A stretch of 64,000 bases of DNA from Methylophilus sp. 5 (GCF_000515275.1 NZ_KI911560.1:124001-188000); one strand, 5' to 3'; positions 40,928 to 50,210 are shown, counted from the first letter of the stretch. Translations and numbers: made by a program. The notes: generated by a model from the letters alone, not told the origin.

Positions 40928-42724
40928 ATGTCGATAGAAAAAGAACCGATTCCAGCCGCCTCCAACTTTATCCGCGCCGTGATTGATAAAGACCTCGCCG
41001 AGCACAAATACGCAGCTAAAAAATGGGCTGGCTCGCCAGGCGATGCCGCCCACCAAGCCGCAGGCCAGGTAGACTTTGCCAAAATACGTACGCGCTTTCC
41101 GCCCGAACCTAACGGTTATTTGCACATCGGACATGCCAAATCGATCTTTTTAAACTTTGGCCTGGCGCGTGACTACAATGGCGTTTGCCATTTGCGCTTT
41201 GACGATACCAACCCGGAAAAAGAAAGCCAGGAATACGTAGATAGCATCTCTGACATGGTGCAATGGCTGGGCTTTGGCTGGGACAACGCCACGCCTAGCG
41301 GCAACAAAGAAACGAACTTGTACTTTGCATCAGACTATTTTGATGTGATGTACCAGGCGGCAGAAGCACTGATTACCAATGGTCATGCCTATGTTGATGA
41401 GCAAACCGCCGAAGAAGTGCGTATCAACCGTGGCACACTCACTGAGCCAGGCAAGGATTCGCCGTTCCGTAACCGTAGCGTTGAAGACAACTTGCGCATC
41501 TTCAGAGAAATGCTGGATGGTAAGCACCCGGATGGTAGCATGTTGCTACGCGCCAAAATTGATATGGCTTCACCTAACATCAATCTGCGTGACCCGGCTA
41601 TTTACCGTATCCGCCGTGCGCATCACCACAATACCGGCGACCAATGGTGCATCTACCCAATGTACACCTTTGCCCACCCGATTGAAGATGCGCTGGAGCA
41701 AATCACCCACTCCATCTGCACGCTGGAGTTCGAAGATCAACGCCCGTTTTATGACTGGCTGATGGCGCGCCTGGTAGAAGCAGGTTTACTGGCTAACCCG
41801 GTGCCTTACCAATATGAATTCGCACGTTTGAACCTCACTTACGTGGTGCTCTCCAAACGCAAACTGATTCAACTGGTCGAAGAAAAACACGTCAGTGGCT
41901 GGGATGACCCGCGCCTGCCAACACTGGCCGGTGCACGTCGCCGTGGCTATACGCCAGAAGGCTTCAAGCTGTTTACTGACCGTATTGGCGTGTCTAAAGC
42001 CGACTCCTGGATTGATTACAGCATCCTCGAAGACTGCATGCGCGAAGTGCTCAACGAGTCTGCGCCACGCAAAATCGGCGTACTCGACCCGATTAAACTG
42101 GTGATTGATAACTATCCAACTGATTCTAATGGTAAGTCGCAGGAAGAAGATTGCTACGCCCCTAACCATCCGCAAAAGCCAGACCTGGGCAAACGCGTAG
42201 TCAAACTCTCCAAAGAGTTGTGGATAGAGCGCGAAGACTTTATGGAAGAGCCAAGCAAAGGCTACTTCCGCCTGTTCCCTGGCAACATGGTGCGCCTGCG
42301 CTATGGCTATGTAGTGAAATGCATAGGCTGCGAAAAAGACGCTGCGGGCAATATCACCACCGTGCATTGTGAATACCTGCCAGACACTAAATCCGGCACG
42401 CCAGGTTCAGATAGCGTTAAAGTCAAAGGCAACATTCATTGGGTGAGTGCCGCCCATGCTTATGAAGCTGAAATCCGCCTCTATGACCGCCTGTTTAAAG
42501 ACGCGCATCCTGGTAGCGGCGATAAAGACTTTCTGGATGATATTAACCCGAATTCAGTGACCACCATCACCGCCCAACTCGAGCAAGGCGCGCAAGAAGC
42601 ACAAGCAGGTGACATCTATCAGTTTGAACGCCATGGCTATTTTGTCGCTGACAGAAAAGACAGCGTGACTGGCAAACCGGTGTTTAATAGAACGGTGACC
42701 TTGAAGGATACTTGGCAGAAGTAA
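40928..42724 (+). CDS. glnS: Glutaminyl-tRNA synthetase
   Basis: 598 residues (E. coli 554, the extra residues being mostly at the N-terminus and in the C-terminal beta barrels). Class I enzyme: RFPPEPNGYLHIGHAKS holds the HIGH motif, VVLSKRKL the KMSKS-type loop, and GWDDPRLPTLAGARRRGYTP is the family block. Charges tRNA-Gln directly, as expected for proteobacteria with GlnRS. It marks the left border of the toxin-antitoxin island. Confidence 0.96.
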   Translation: MSIEKEPIPAASNFIRAVIDKDLAEHKYAAKKWAGSPGDAAHQAAGQVDFAKIRTRFPPEPNGYLHIGHAKSIFLNFGLARDYNGVCHLRFDDTNPEKESQEYVDSISDMVQWLGFGWDNATPSGNKETNLYFASDYFDVMYQAAEALITNGHAYVDEQTAEEVRINRGTLTEPGKDSPFRNRSVEDNLRIFREMLDGKHPDGSMLLRAKIDMASPNINLRDPAIYRIRRAHHHNTGDQWCIYPMYTFAHPIEDALEQITHSICTLEFEDQRPFYDWLMARLVEAGLLANPVPYQYEFARLNLTYVVLSKRKLIQLVEEKHVSGWDDPRLPTLAGARRRGYTPEGFKLFTDRIGVSKADSWIDYSILEDCMREVLNESAPRKIGVLDPIKLVIDNYPTDSNGKSQEEDCYAPNHPQKPDLGKRVVKLSKELWIEREDFMEEPSKGYFRLFPGNMVRLRYGYVVKCIGCEKDAAGNITTVHCEYLPDTKSGTPGSDSVKVKGNIHWVSAAHAYEAEIRLYDRLFKDAHPGSGDKDFLDDINPNSVTTITAQLEQGAQEAQAGDIYQFERHGYFVADRKDSVTGKPVFNRTVTLKDTWQK

Positions 42725-42771
42725 ACAGAAGTGCCATGATGTAACTCACGCAATTAAAGTAGGAATAAACG

Positions 42772-42996
42772 ATGAAAACATCAGACATTATTTCCGAATT
42801 GGCTAACCTGCCGGTGGATGAACGTGTGCTCATTGCCGATAGCCTGCTGCAAACACTCAACGCTACGCAACCAGAGATTGAGCAAGCTTGGTTGAAATTA
42901 GCTCAACAGCGTTTAACTGAGATCAGCGATGGAAGCGTGGAAACATTATCTGCTGAAGTTGTTTTTGCCGACATAGATAAACGCTTGGGCGCATGA
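42772..42996 (+). CDS. addiction-module antitoxin (TIGR02574 type)
   Basis: 74 residues: LANLPVDERVLIADSLLQTL near 11-30, the signature of the putative addiction-module component family that pairs with RelE/ParE toxins. AGGA lies eight bases before the ATG. Its TGA overlaps the toxin ATG (ATGA), so the two are coupled. It should neutralise the toxin and repress the operon together with it. Confidence 0.88.
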   Translation: MKTSDIISELANLPVDERVLIADSLLQTLNATQPEIEQAWLKLAQQRLTEISDGSVETLSAEVVFADIDKRLGA

Positions 42997-43283
42997 AACT
43001 GCGCTTTCATCCAGAAGCAGTGTTGGAGCTTAGAGAAGCTATTTTTTATTATGAACATCGTCAAATTGGCTTAGGCAAACAGCTAAACCAGGAAATTAAA
43101 TCTACCGTTGAATTAATTAAAGCGCACTCACAAGCGTGGATAATCATTGGGAATAACATTCGGCGTACCTTGGTGCGCCGTTTTCCTTATGGGGTTCTGT
43201 ACACGGTGGAAAAAGATGAGATTCATATACTCGCCATCATGCATTTAAATCGTGAGCCGAACTACTGGAAAGATCGTTCATGA
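42993..43283 (+). CDS. RelE/ParE-family toxin
   Basis: 96 residues with the ParE/RelE fold: EAVLELREAIFYYEHRQIGLG, NNIRRTLVRRFPYGVLYTVE and IHILAIMHLNREPNYW, the last close to the ParE consensus ending HxxRxPxYW. Whether it poisons gyrase (ParE) or cuts mRNA (RelE) cannot be read from the sequence. It overlaps both the antitoxin before it and a 57-residue gene after it by four bases each. Confidence 0.88.
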   Translation: MKLRFHPEAVLELREAIFYYEHRQIGLGKQLNQEIKSTVELIKAHSQAWIIIGNNIRRTLVRRFPYGVLYTVEKDEIHILAIMHLNREPNYWKDRS

Positions 43284-43453
43284 AGAATCAGCCTGAGGAC
43301 ATTGAAGATATTTTTAAGGGAATCGATGCTGCATTAAGACGAGCTGCCCAAACGGCAAGAAGACTTGCTGAACAAAATGGGACGCCTTATGTGGTACATG
43401 AAACTCAAAGAGATCATAAGTTGCATCAAAATAATAGTGAAAATAAACAGTAA
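43280..43453 (+). CDS. 57-residue protein, third gene of the toxin-antitoxin operon
   Basis: The ATG overlaps the toxin stop as ATGA; the frame runs 57 codons to a TAA. The protein is an amphipathic helix (AALRRAAQTARRLAEQNG) followed by TPYVVHETQRD and a basic polar tail. A helix plus GTPYVV pattern recurs in short proteins near toxin-antitoxin loci (recalled, uncertain). The exact four-base overlap on both sides of the toxin gene makes translation credible. Function unknown; it could be an accessory regulator or second antitoxin. Confidence 0.6.
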   Translation: MKNQPEDIEDIFKGIDAALRRAAQTARRLAEQNGTPYVVHETQRDHKLHQNNSENKQ

Positions 43454-43516
43454 CATACGGCACACTGCACTTCATGGATATACTCTACACGAACCATCAT
43501 TCACTCAATATCGAAT

Positions 43517-44524
43517 ATGCCTCAAGAAAATCACGATCACTATCAATATAACTGGATCTCTTTTTATAGAGAAACAGTAGAGTTTCTTTTTGAAGCCATA
43601 AAATTTTATGAAGGCCTTCTAGTAAAAGAGGATCAAGCGCTGAATGAAAACCCTCACCTAAAAGGCTTTTTAAATGAAGATCTAAAGCGTGAATTTGGTA
43701 TTAGCACGAACCTCAATAAAGCAACACGAATTAAAGATTGGCTTGAAACGAAGCTCAATCAGAATGCAGGTAAATGGGATATAGATTTAGATATGTCTCA
43801 TGGTACTGTGCGTTTATTGAAGTCTGTTGGATTCCTATATTTAGGCTTTCTCAAACAGCAAAGAAATGAAATATCAAAGGACCCTAACTGTAGCAACAAC
43901 TTACTAGCCGCTTTGGATCGAGGAATTTCATCCCAAGAAGATAAACTTAATAATTATGGCATTTTTAAAAATGCATCACGAATACCATTAACCATTGATC
44001 AGACTGTGGTTGAAAAAGACACACCCGAAACAGCTAGCAATAATGATGCATCAATTTCAAAAAGCGAAAGACCCCGCCCCCAGGTAATTAACTCAATAGA
44101 GCTTTTGGATTCAGAGCTCAGAAAGCGTTGCCTAGATTTATTCAGTCAATTTGAAAAAGCAGGCGAGCCCGACCGGCATGATACGGTTATAGCGGAAGCA
44201 ACGCGAATTCTTGAAGACCGACTGAGAAAGCTGACTCACACCAATGATAATGCCAATGCATTAAAACTTGTAACTCGTGCTTTTGACGAGAAAAATCCAA
44301 TGATTAAAGCCAGTGCGATTCAAGGCGAGCAAGAAGGAGCTCAGCAGCTTTTTCGTGGTGTCTTTGGATATATTAGAAATCAGTATCAACACAAACTGAT
44401 TAAAAATACATCTCCTGAGCGTACTCTTCAAGTCTTAGGAATGATTGACTTTCTAATTGGTATTATTGACTCATCAACGATTGAGAATTCGCAGATAATT
44501 AAAAACGCACAAGCAAAAGATTAA
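43517..44524 (+). CDS. Ymh/TIGR02391-like protein with HEPN Rx4H motif
   Basis: 335 residues. The N-terminal 180 residues are a mostly helical domain I do not recognise, then a polar linker (about 170-190). The C-terminal 130 residues match the Ymh (TIGR02391/PF09509) type: LRKRCLDLFSQFEKAGEPDR, IAEATRILEDRLRKLT, LVTRAFDEKNPMI, EQEGAQQLFRGVFGYIRN. Within it Arg287-Asn-x3-His292 (RNQYQH) is an exact Rx4H motif, the catalytic signature of HEPN ribonucleases, here with the common polar residue after the Arg. It lies between two toxin-antitoxin pairs and is A+T-rich relative to neighbours. An abortive-infection-type RNase is a reasonable hypothesis. No clear ribosome site is seen before the ATG. 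Confidence 0.78.
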   Translation: MPQENHDHYQYNWISFYRETVEFLFEAIKFYEGLLVKEDQALNENPHLKGFLNEDLKREFGISTNLNKATRIKDWLETKLNQNAGKWDIDLDMSHGTVRLLKSVGFLYLGFLKQQRNEISKDPNCSNNLLAALDRGISSQEDKLNNYGIFKNASRIPLTIDQTVVEKDTPETASNNDASISKSERPRPQVINSIELLDSELRKRCLDLFSQFEKAGEPDRHDTVIAEATRILEDRLRKLTHTNDNANALKLVTRAFDEKNPMIKASAIQGEQEGAQQLFRGVFGYIRNQYQHKLIKNTSPERTLQVLGMIDFLIGIIDSSTIENSQIIKNAQAKD

Positions 44525-44540
44525 ACTCTAACAACCTACT

Positions 44541-44825
44541 TTAAGCCGCTAATGGCTCAATCTTTGGTCTAGGCTGTTGCTCTGCCTGCCATAAGTCCCA
44601 ATACATCTGATTTTTTAGCCACGACTCAGCACTGGTACTAGTCAATATAGATATGCGAATCGCCATTTCTGCGGTGAGGATAGCACGGGCATTAAGTAGC
44701 CGCGAAAGTTGAACTCGCGACACGCCCATACGTTTTGCTATTTCAGTAACCGAAACATCAGACGGTAAGAACTCACGCAACACTTCACCTGGATGTGCCG
44801 GGTTATGTATACGACTCATATTCAC
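44541..44825 (-). CDS. higA: HigA-family antitoxin
   Basis: 94 residues. HNPAHPGEVLREFL is the HigA lead-in; a HTH_3 domain follows (VTEIAKRMGVSRVQLSRLLNARAILTAEMAIRIS, about 25-58), then SWLKNQMYWDLWQAE. It binds HigB and represses the operon. Second gene of higBA, three bases after higB, the reversed toxin-first order typical of this type. Confidence 0.93.
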   Translation of the reverse strand: MNMSRIHNPAHPGEVLREFLPSDVSVTEIAKRMGVSRVQLSRLLNARAILTAEMAIRISILTSTSAESWLKNQMYWDLWQAEQQPRPKIEPLAA

Positions 44826-44828
44826 TCC

Positions 44829-45107
44829 TTAATGATAGTCCTGATAATCAACCAACTCCGCATTTTCAGCATCAAACCTGAAAGTGAGACGCCAGTTCTT
44901 GTCTACCCAAACAGCCCAATGATCAGCCAAATTTCCCTTGAGCACATGCAAACGCCAACCTGGAGCATCCATATCTTGTGGGCTGATTGCATTATCAAGG
45001 CGGGTTAACATGACTCTCAACCGTCCAGCATGGACTGCTTGAATACCGGCCTTTGAACCTGTTTCAAAAAACTGCTTCACCCCTTTATGCTTAAAGGAGA
45101 GTATCAT
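44829..45107 (-). CDS. higB: HigB-family toxin (RelE-type mRNase)
   Basis: 92 residues: SFKHKGVKQFFETGSKAGIQ at the start, MLTRLDNA, and GWRLHVLKGN...WRLTFRFDAENAELVDYQDYH at the end, the typical HigB pattern. Ribosome-dependent mRNA cleavage is the established activity of the family. No Shine-Dalgarno precedes the ATG. A 17-base palindrome lies ten bases upstream. Confidence 0.92.
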   Translation of the reverse strand: MILSFKHKGVKQFFETGSKAGIQAVHAGRLRVMLTRLDNAISPQDMDAPGWRLHVLKGNLADHWAVWVDKNWRLTFRFDAENAELVDYQDYH

Positions 45108-45116
45108 ACTTTGATT

Positions 45117-45133
45117 GTATCTTTACAAGATAC
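45117..45133. promoter_or_regulatory. palindromic operator upstream of higBA
   Basis: GTATCTT-TAC-AAGATAC, perfect over both arms, between the divergent higB and flavin reductase genes. Its place and symmetry fit binding of a HigA dimer. Confidence 0.65.
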
Positions 45134-45157
45134 AGAAAGTAAACCACTTCTTGTAAA

Positions 45158-45721
45158 ATGACGGATATAACAAACATCGACATCGCAAAAGCCACTCGCC
45201 TCCTCAATCACGGCCCCACCACCCTGATTACCTCTGCCTATGCGGGCAAAACCAACATCATGGCGGCGGCCTGGGTCTGTGCACTGGACTTTAATCCACC
45301 AAAAGTCACGGTGGTGATTGATAGCAAAACCTATACGCGTGAACTGATGGAAGCCGCAGGCACGTTTGCGATTAACCTGCCTTGTGTGCAGCAAATTGAG
45401 ATGGTGAAACAAGTGGGTAGTATCAGTGGCCGCGACTTAGCTGGCACCGACAAATTTGCCGAATATGGCATTGAGACGTTTGCGGCAAAGGCGATTAGTG
45501 CGCCATTGGTGAAAGGTTGCGTGGGTTGGCTGGAATGTAAAATCATCCCGGAGCCGCATACCCAGAACACTTATGATTTATTTATTGCTGAAGTGGTCGC
45601 TGCGCATGCAGATGAGCGCGTATTTAGTGATGGGCGTTGGCATTTCGAGGGTCATGATAATTTACGCACGATTCATCACATTGCGGGTGGTGTGTTTTAT
45701 GCTACCGGGCAACAATGTTAA
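45158..45721 (+). CDS. flavin reductase-like domain protein
   Basis: 187 residues of the FMN-binding split-barrel flavin reductase family: GPTTLITSAYAGKTNIMAAAW near 19-39 (FMN contacts), PPKVTVVIDSKTYTRE, and GTFAINLPC. Likely an NAD(P)H:FMN reductase or a related FMN protein; the physiological partner is unknown. It marks the right border of the toxin-antitoxin island and is monocistronic. Confidence 0.85.
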   Translation: MTDITNIDIAKATRLLNHGPTTLITSAYAGKTNIMAAAWVCALDFNPPKVTVVIDSKTYTRELMEAAGTFAINLPCVQQIEMVKQVGSISGRDLAGTDKFAEYGIETFAAKAISAPLVKGCVGWLECKIIPEPHTQNTYDLFIAEVVAAHADERVFSDGRWHFEGHDNLRTIHHIAGGVFYATGQQC

Positions 45722-45749
45722 CCCTTTAATCACGTTTTAATAGCCATTT

Positions 45750-45784
45750 AAAAGCCCTGCGAATCACTCGCAGGGCTTTTTATT
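45750..45784 (+). terminator. flavin reductase terminator
   Basis: Perfect 13-base stem AAAAGCCCTGCGA / TCGCAGGGCTTTT, 5-base loop, then TATTTT. Confidence 0.9.
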
Positions 45785-45861
45785 TTAGGCATATTCCTAC
45801 ACAAAAAAACTAAACTTCCGACATACGAAGATGTCATGTTTATTAGATGATCTATACATGT

Positions 45862-45952
45862 TGGCTAGTGGCACCCTGCTCTTACTCCTGAAAACCATAA
45901 AAAAACACCAAGTAAAACCATCTACATCAGATTTTCTTTACACCACTAGCCA
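45862..45952. promoter_or_regulatory. widely spaced inverted repeat upstream of sps
   Basis: TGGCTAGTGG at 45862-45871 and its exact complement CCACTAGCCA at 45943-45952, in the 245-base leader/promoter region of the sucrose operon. Two half-sites 71 bases apart could bind one regulator with looping, or pair in the transcript. Confidence 0.4.
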
Positions 45953-46029
45953 CCTGTAAGCATTTGGCAATCGGCCACCCAATGCGCTGTATTGCCTTCC
46001 AGACCCTTATCAATAGTAGTAAGGAATAT

Positions 46030-48231
46030 ATGCGTGTACAACATCAACAAAAAACAGAGCCACTGTATGTGCTGCTGATTAGTGTCCATGGCTTGATACG
46101 TGGTGACGGGCTGGAACTCGGCGTCGATGCGGATACGGGTGGACAAATCACCTATGTGCTGGACCTGGCAAAAGCGCTGGCTGAACACCCGCACGTGGGC
46201 AAAGTGGATTTAATGACTCGCCTGATTGAAGACCCGCAAGTCGCGCCAGACTATGCGCAAACAGAAGAAAAATTAAGTGACAACGCGCGCATTATTCGCT
46301 TCCCTTGTGGCCCCAAGCGCTATATGCGTAAAGAAACACTGTGGCCGCACCTAGACCAAATGGTCGACCGTTGCCTGCATTATTTGCGCCAACAAGGCCG
46401 CTTGCCGGATGTGATTCACTCGCATTATGCTGATGCAGGCTATGTCGGGCGTCAGCTTTCGATGTTGTTAGGCATTCCGCAAATACACACTGGTCACTCG
46501 CTGGGTAAACCCAAACAAGAAAAGCTGCTTTCCAGTGGCCGAAAAGCGGCCAATATTGAAAAGCAGTTTAACTTTGAGCGGCGTATTGCCGAAGAAGAGG
46601 CGCTCATCCAACATGCCTCTATGATCGTCACCAGCACGCGGCAAGAGGTTGAGTTGCAATATGGTATGTATGCACACCCAGACCCTAAGCGTTTTCGCGT
46701 GATCCCGCCGGGCACAGACACCTCGCGTTTTTCGCCACCTGGCAGGCGGCCGCTATCTGAGAGCGTTGAGCAAAGTGTAGCCAAATTTTTAGTTAACCCT
46801 AAAAAACCGATGATCTTGTGTATCTGCCGCCCGGAAGTGCGCAAAAATATCAAAGGCCTGATTGCAGCCTATGGCAATAACCAGGATTTGCAACGGCGCG
46901 CCAACCTGGTGCTGGTAGCGGGCAGTCGCGACAACATCCGCGACCTGGAAAAGTCACAGGCAACGGTGCTTAATGACTTGCTGCTGGATATTGATCGCTA
47001 CGACTTATGGGGCAAAGTCGCGATTCCTAAAAGCCATGCGCAGGAAGATGTACCCGAACTTTACCGCATGGCAGCAAAAAGCCGTGGCATGTTTATTAAT
47101 GCGGCCTTTACCGAACCGTTTGGCCTCACCTTGCTGGAGGCTGCCGCCTGCGGCTTGCCGGTGATTGCGCCTGACGACGGTGGGCCGCGCGATATTCTGG
47201 CTAACTGCCACCACGGCTTGCTGGTCGATACGCTCAATAGCGAGGCCATAGGCGAGGCGTTATTGGGCGCACTCATCGACAAGCCACGCTGGCGAAAATG
47301 GGCCAAGAGTGGCGTATTGAATGTGAAGCGCCATTACACCTGGGCAGGCCATGTTAATAAATACGTTAAAGAAGTCCGTTCTTTATTACGCAAGCAACGT
47401 AAAAATTTGCGTAAGCAGCAAATCGCCCTGCATAGCGGAAAATCCCCGATACCATTGGCGCAACATGCGTTTATCACCGATATAGACAATACCTTGCTCG
47501 GTCAGCGCGACGGGCAAGAGGCGTTGGTGGAATGGTTAATCAACAATGTCGGCTATAGTATTTTTGGCATCGCCACCGGTCGCCCGCTCGACAGTGCTAT
47601 CGACATTCTGCGCAAAAACCGCATCCCGATGCCTGATGTGTTGATTACCTCGGTTGGCTCAGAAATTCACTACGGCATACGCCGCACCCCCGATATTGGC
47701 TGGGCCAATCATATCCGCCATTTGTGGCGGCGCGAAGATGTGCTCAAGGCCATGCAGCAAATACCTGGCATCCGTTTGCAAGCGGCTGAAAATCAGCGCG
47801 AATTTAAAATCTCTTACCTGGTAGATGCGCAAACCATGCCCGCGGTAGACAACATCAGCCAGCATTTGCATGCGCTGGGCTTGCATGCGCAGATTATCTA
47901 CTCGCATGGCGAGTTTCTCGACCTGCTACCGATACGCGCCTCTAAAGGGCATGCCATTCGCTATTTGTCGTATAAATGGGGGCTGCCGTTAGCGCGTTTT
48001 CTGGTCTCTGGCGACTCTGGCAACGACGTTGAAATGCTAGTTGGCGACACCATGGCGGTGGTGGTTGGCAACTATAGCGAAGACTTGTCGCACCTCAAAG
48101 GCGCGCCGCGCATCTATTTTGCCGAATCAAACTATGCCCACGGCATTTTAGAAGGCATGCAGCACTACAAATTTGGCGTCACACACGCGCAAAGCCAGGC
48201 ACGCAATCAAGCCGTCACAGAGGGAGCCTGA
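46030..48231 (+). CDS. sps: Sucrose-phosphate synthase with C-terminal HAD phosphatase-like domain
   Basis: 733 residues from the ATG with AAGGA five bases upstream (an in-frame ATG 22 codons earlier is unlikely). The GT4 synthase part (about 1-455) shows ISVHGLIRGDGLELGVDADTGGQ, the HSLGKPKQEKLL block, FRVIPPGTD and EPFGLTLLEAAACGLP. From about 475 a HAD domain has ITDIDNTLLG (DxD motif) and SGDSGNDVEML, so the protein may both form sucrose 6-phosphate from UDP-glucose and fructose 6-phosphate and, if the HAD part is active, dephosphorylate it. In methylotrophs sucrose serves as a compatible solute. Three bases before the amylosucrase gene. Confidence 0.93.
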   Translation: MRVQHQQKTEPLYVLLISVHGLIRGDGLELGVDADTGGQITYVLDLAKALAEHPHVGKVDLMTRLIEDPQVAPDYAQTEEKLSDNARIIRFPCGPKRYMRKETLWPHLDQMVDRCLHYLRQQGRLPDVIHSHYADAGYVGRQLSMLLGIPQIHTGHSLGKPKQEKLLSSGRKAANIEKQFNFERRIAEEEALIQHASMIVTSTRQEVELQYGMYAHPDPKRFRVIPPGTDTSRFSPPGRRPLSESVEQSVAKFLVNPKKPMILCICRPEVRKNIKGLIAAYGNNQDLQRRANLVLVAGSRDNIRDLEKSQATVLNDLLLDIDRYDLWGKVAIPKSHAQEDVPELYRMAAKSRGMFINAAFTEPFGLTLLEAAACGLPVIAPDDGGPRDILANCHHGLLVDTLNSEAIGEALLGALIDKPRWRKWAKSGVLNVKRHYTWAGHVNKYVKEVRSLLRKQRKNLRKQQIALHSGKSPIPLAQHAFITDIDNTLLGQRDGQEALVEWLINNVGYSIFGIATGRPLDSAIDILRKNRIPMPDVLITSVGSEIHYGIRRTPDIGWANHIRHLWRREDVLKAMQQIPGIRLQAAENQREFKISYLVDAQTMPAVDNISQHLHALGLHAQIIYSHGEFLDLLPIRASKGHAIRYLSYKWGLPLARFLVSGDSGNDVEMLVGDTMAVVVGNYSEDLSHLKGAPRIYFAESNYAHGILEGMQHYKFGVTHAQSQARNQAVTEGA

Positions 48232-48234
48232 ATT

Positions 48235-50184
48235 ATGTACGAGCAAATCTCGCATTCTTTACTGAATGACATATTGACGCAATTTAAACAGCCCAAAGGC
48301 GAAGACTGGCAACATTTTTATACGCGCCTGGGCGCTAATTTTTATGCCATTCACTCATTGTTTCAGCACTTATATGGCCAGCGCGATGACTTTAAAGCGC
48401 AACTGGCCAAACTGGTTAGCGTACTCTCACAGCAATATGCGCAACGCGCGACCCATTTAAAAGCCAAGGACTTAGAACGCGAAAAAAACCATGACTGGTT
48501 TATGCAGCAAAAATGGGTAGGCATGGCATTGTATTGCCAAGGCTTTGCCGACAACCTGGCCGATATGCGCGAAAAACTACCTTACCTACAAGAGTTAGGC
48601 ATCAACCTGGTGCATATTTTGCCCATTTGTGACTGCCCAGAGCGGCAGAATGACGGCGGTTATGCCGTGCGTGACTTTAGAAAAATAGATGCGCGCAATG
48701 GCAACATGGCCGACCTCGAACAGTTGATTACCGCCATGCAGCAATCTGACATGCTGCTGACACTGGATGTGGTGGTTAACCATACCTCAGACGAACATGA
48801 CTGGGCCAAGCAGGCCAAACTTGGTCATCAGCAATATCAGGATTACTACTATATGTATCCTGACCGCACCGTACCCGACCTGTTTGAAGCGGCCATGCCT
48901 GAGGTGTTTCCCGAACATGCGCCTGGCAGCTTTACGCTCAACGCCGAGACCGGCAAATGGGTGATGACGGTGTTCAACCAATATCAATGGGACCTCAACT
49001 ACAGCAACCCGGCAGTATTGATTGAAATGGTGGACATCATTTTATTCTGGGCCAATAAAGGCGTGGATATTTTACGGCTGGATGCCGTGGCTTTTTTGTG
49101 GAAGAAAATAGGCAGTAGTTGCCAAAATGAACGCGAAGCGCACCTGATTTTGCAATTACTCAAAGACTGTTGCCAGGTCACCGCCCCCGGCGTGATTTTT
49201 ATTGCCGAAGCGATTGTGGCACCGATTGAAATCATCAAATATTTTGGCGAAGATGCGATTAACGCCAAAGAGTGCGAAATTGCTTATAACGCCACGTTTA
49301 TGGCCTTGCTATGGGATGCCGTGGCCACCAAGCAAACCGTGCTGCTGACCAAAGGCGTGGAAGACCTGCCAGAAAAACTGGACCGCGCCACCTGGTTAAA
49401 CTATGTGCGCTGCCATGATGACATTGGCCTCGGCTTTAGCGACCAGGCCATTATTGCCGCCGGGTTTGAGCCCGTGTCACACCGTCGATTTTTAGTCGAT
49501 TACTACACGGGTCACTATCCGGAATCGAACGCCAGAGGCTTTGCATTTGGGGTGAATAAAAGAACCGGTGATGCGAGAATCTCGGGGGCACTCGCCTCAC
49601 TGGCAGGGCTGGAAACCGCCATGGCCAACCAGGACCAGCCGGCAATAGAGCAGGCGATCCTGACCATTGTGCTATTGCATAATCTCATCATGTCATTTGG
49701 TGGCATTCCGTTGCTGTACTATGGCGACGCAGTTGGCACCTTAAATAATGACAGTTACTTGCAAGATGAGAACAAAATGCATGATAACCGCTGGGTGCAC
49801 CGGCCAACGCTAGACTGGACGGTCGTTGCGCGCAGAAACGAAGCGGGGACAGTGCAACAACGCCTGTTTAGCCAGATCAAACAACTGATCGCCATCCGCA
49901 AAGAAATTGCTGCTTTTGCCGATTTAAATAACCGTGAACTGGTCTCACTCGATAATCCGCACTTGTTTGCTTTTCACCGCTATGTGCAAACTGGCATGCA
50001 CTCCAAAGTCGTGGTGATTGCTAATTTTGACACCACACCGCAACGTGCGCCGTTGCAGCCGTTCAGGCAAAAAGGTTTGTTTAAAACACCGGCATTAACT
50101 GAGTTATACAGCGGAAAAACGCTGGCTACTGATCAAGGCGGCATAGAGATTCCTCCCCTCACCGCTTACTGGTTATCCACTTAA
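48235..50184 (+). CDS. ams: Amylosucrase (GH13)
   Basis: 649 residues (Neisseria polysaccharea enzyme about 636). A helical N-domain (about 1-90) precedes a GH13 barrel with LTLDVVVNHTSDEHDWA, nucleophile Asp283 in LRLDAVAFLW, acid Glu325 in IFIAEAIV and Asp395 in VRCHDDIG. RRFLVDYYTGHY and the GFAFGVNKRTGDARISG stretch fit amylosucrase rather than sucrose phosphorylase. It cleaves sucrose to fructose while adding glucose to an alpha-1,4-glucan. GGGAG overlaps the end of sps. Together with sps it makes and recycles sucrose, possibly into glycogen. Confidence 0.93.
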   Translation: MYEQISHSLLNDILTQFKQPKGEDWQHFYTRLGANFYAIHSLFQHLYGQRDDFKAQLAKLVSVLSQQYAQRATHLKAKDLEREKNHDWFMQQKWVGMALYCQGFADNLADMREKLPYLQELGINLVHILPICDCPERQNDGGYAVRDFRKIDARNGNMADLEQLITAMQQSDMLLTLDVVVNHTSDEHDWAKQAKLGHQQYQDYYYMYPDRTVPDLFEAAMPEVFPEHAPGSFTLNAETGKWVMTVFNQYQWDLNYSNPAVLIEMVDIILFWANKGVDILRLDAVAFLWKKIGSSCQNEREAHLILQLLKDCCQVTAPGVIFIAEAIVAPIEIIKYFGEDAINAKECEIAYNATFMALLWDAVATKQTVLLTKGVEDLPEKLDRATWLNYVRCHDDIGLGFSDQAIIAAGFEPVSHRRFLVDYYTGHYPESNARGFAFGVNKRTGDARISGALASLAGLETAMANQDQPAIEQAILTIVLLHNLIMSFGGIPLLYYGDAVGTLNNDSYLQDENKMHDNRWVHRPTLDWTVVARRNEAGTVQQRLFSQIKQLIAIRKEIAAFADLNNRELVSLDNPHLFAFHRYVQTGMHSKVVVIANFDTTPQRAPLQPFRQKGLFKTPALTELYSGKTLATDQGGIEIPPLTAYWLST

Positions 50185-50210
50185 ATCACTTGAAAGGACG
50201 ATGAAACACA

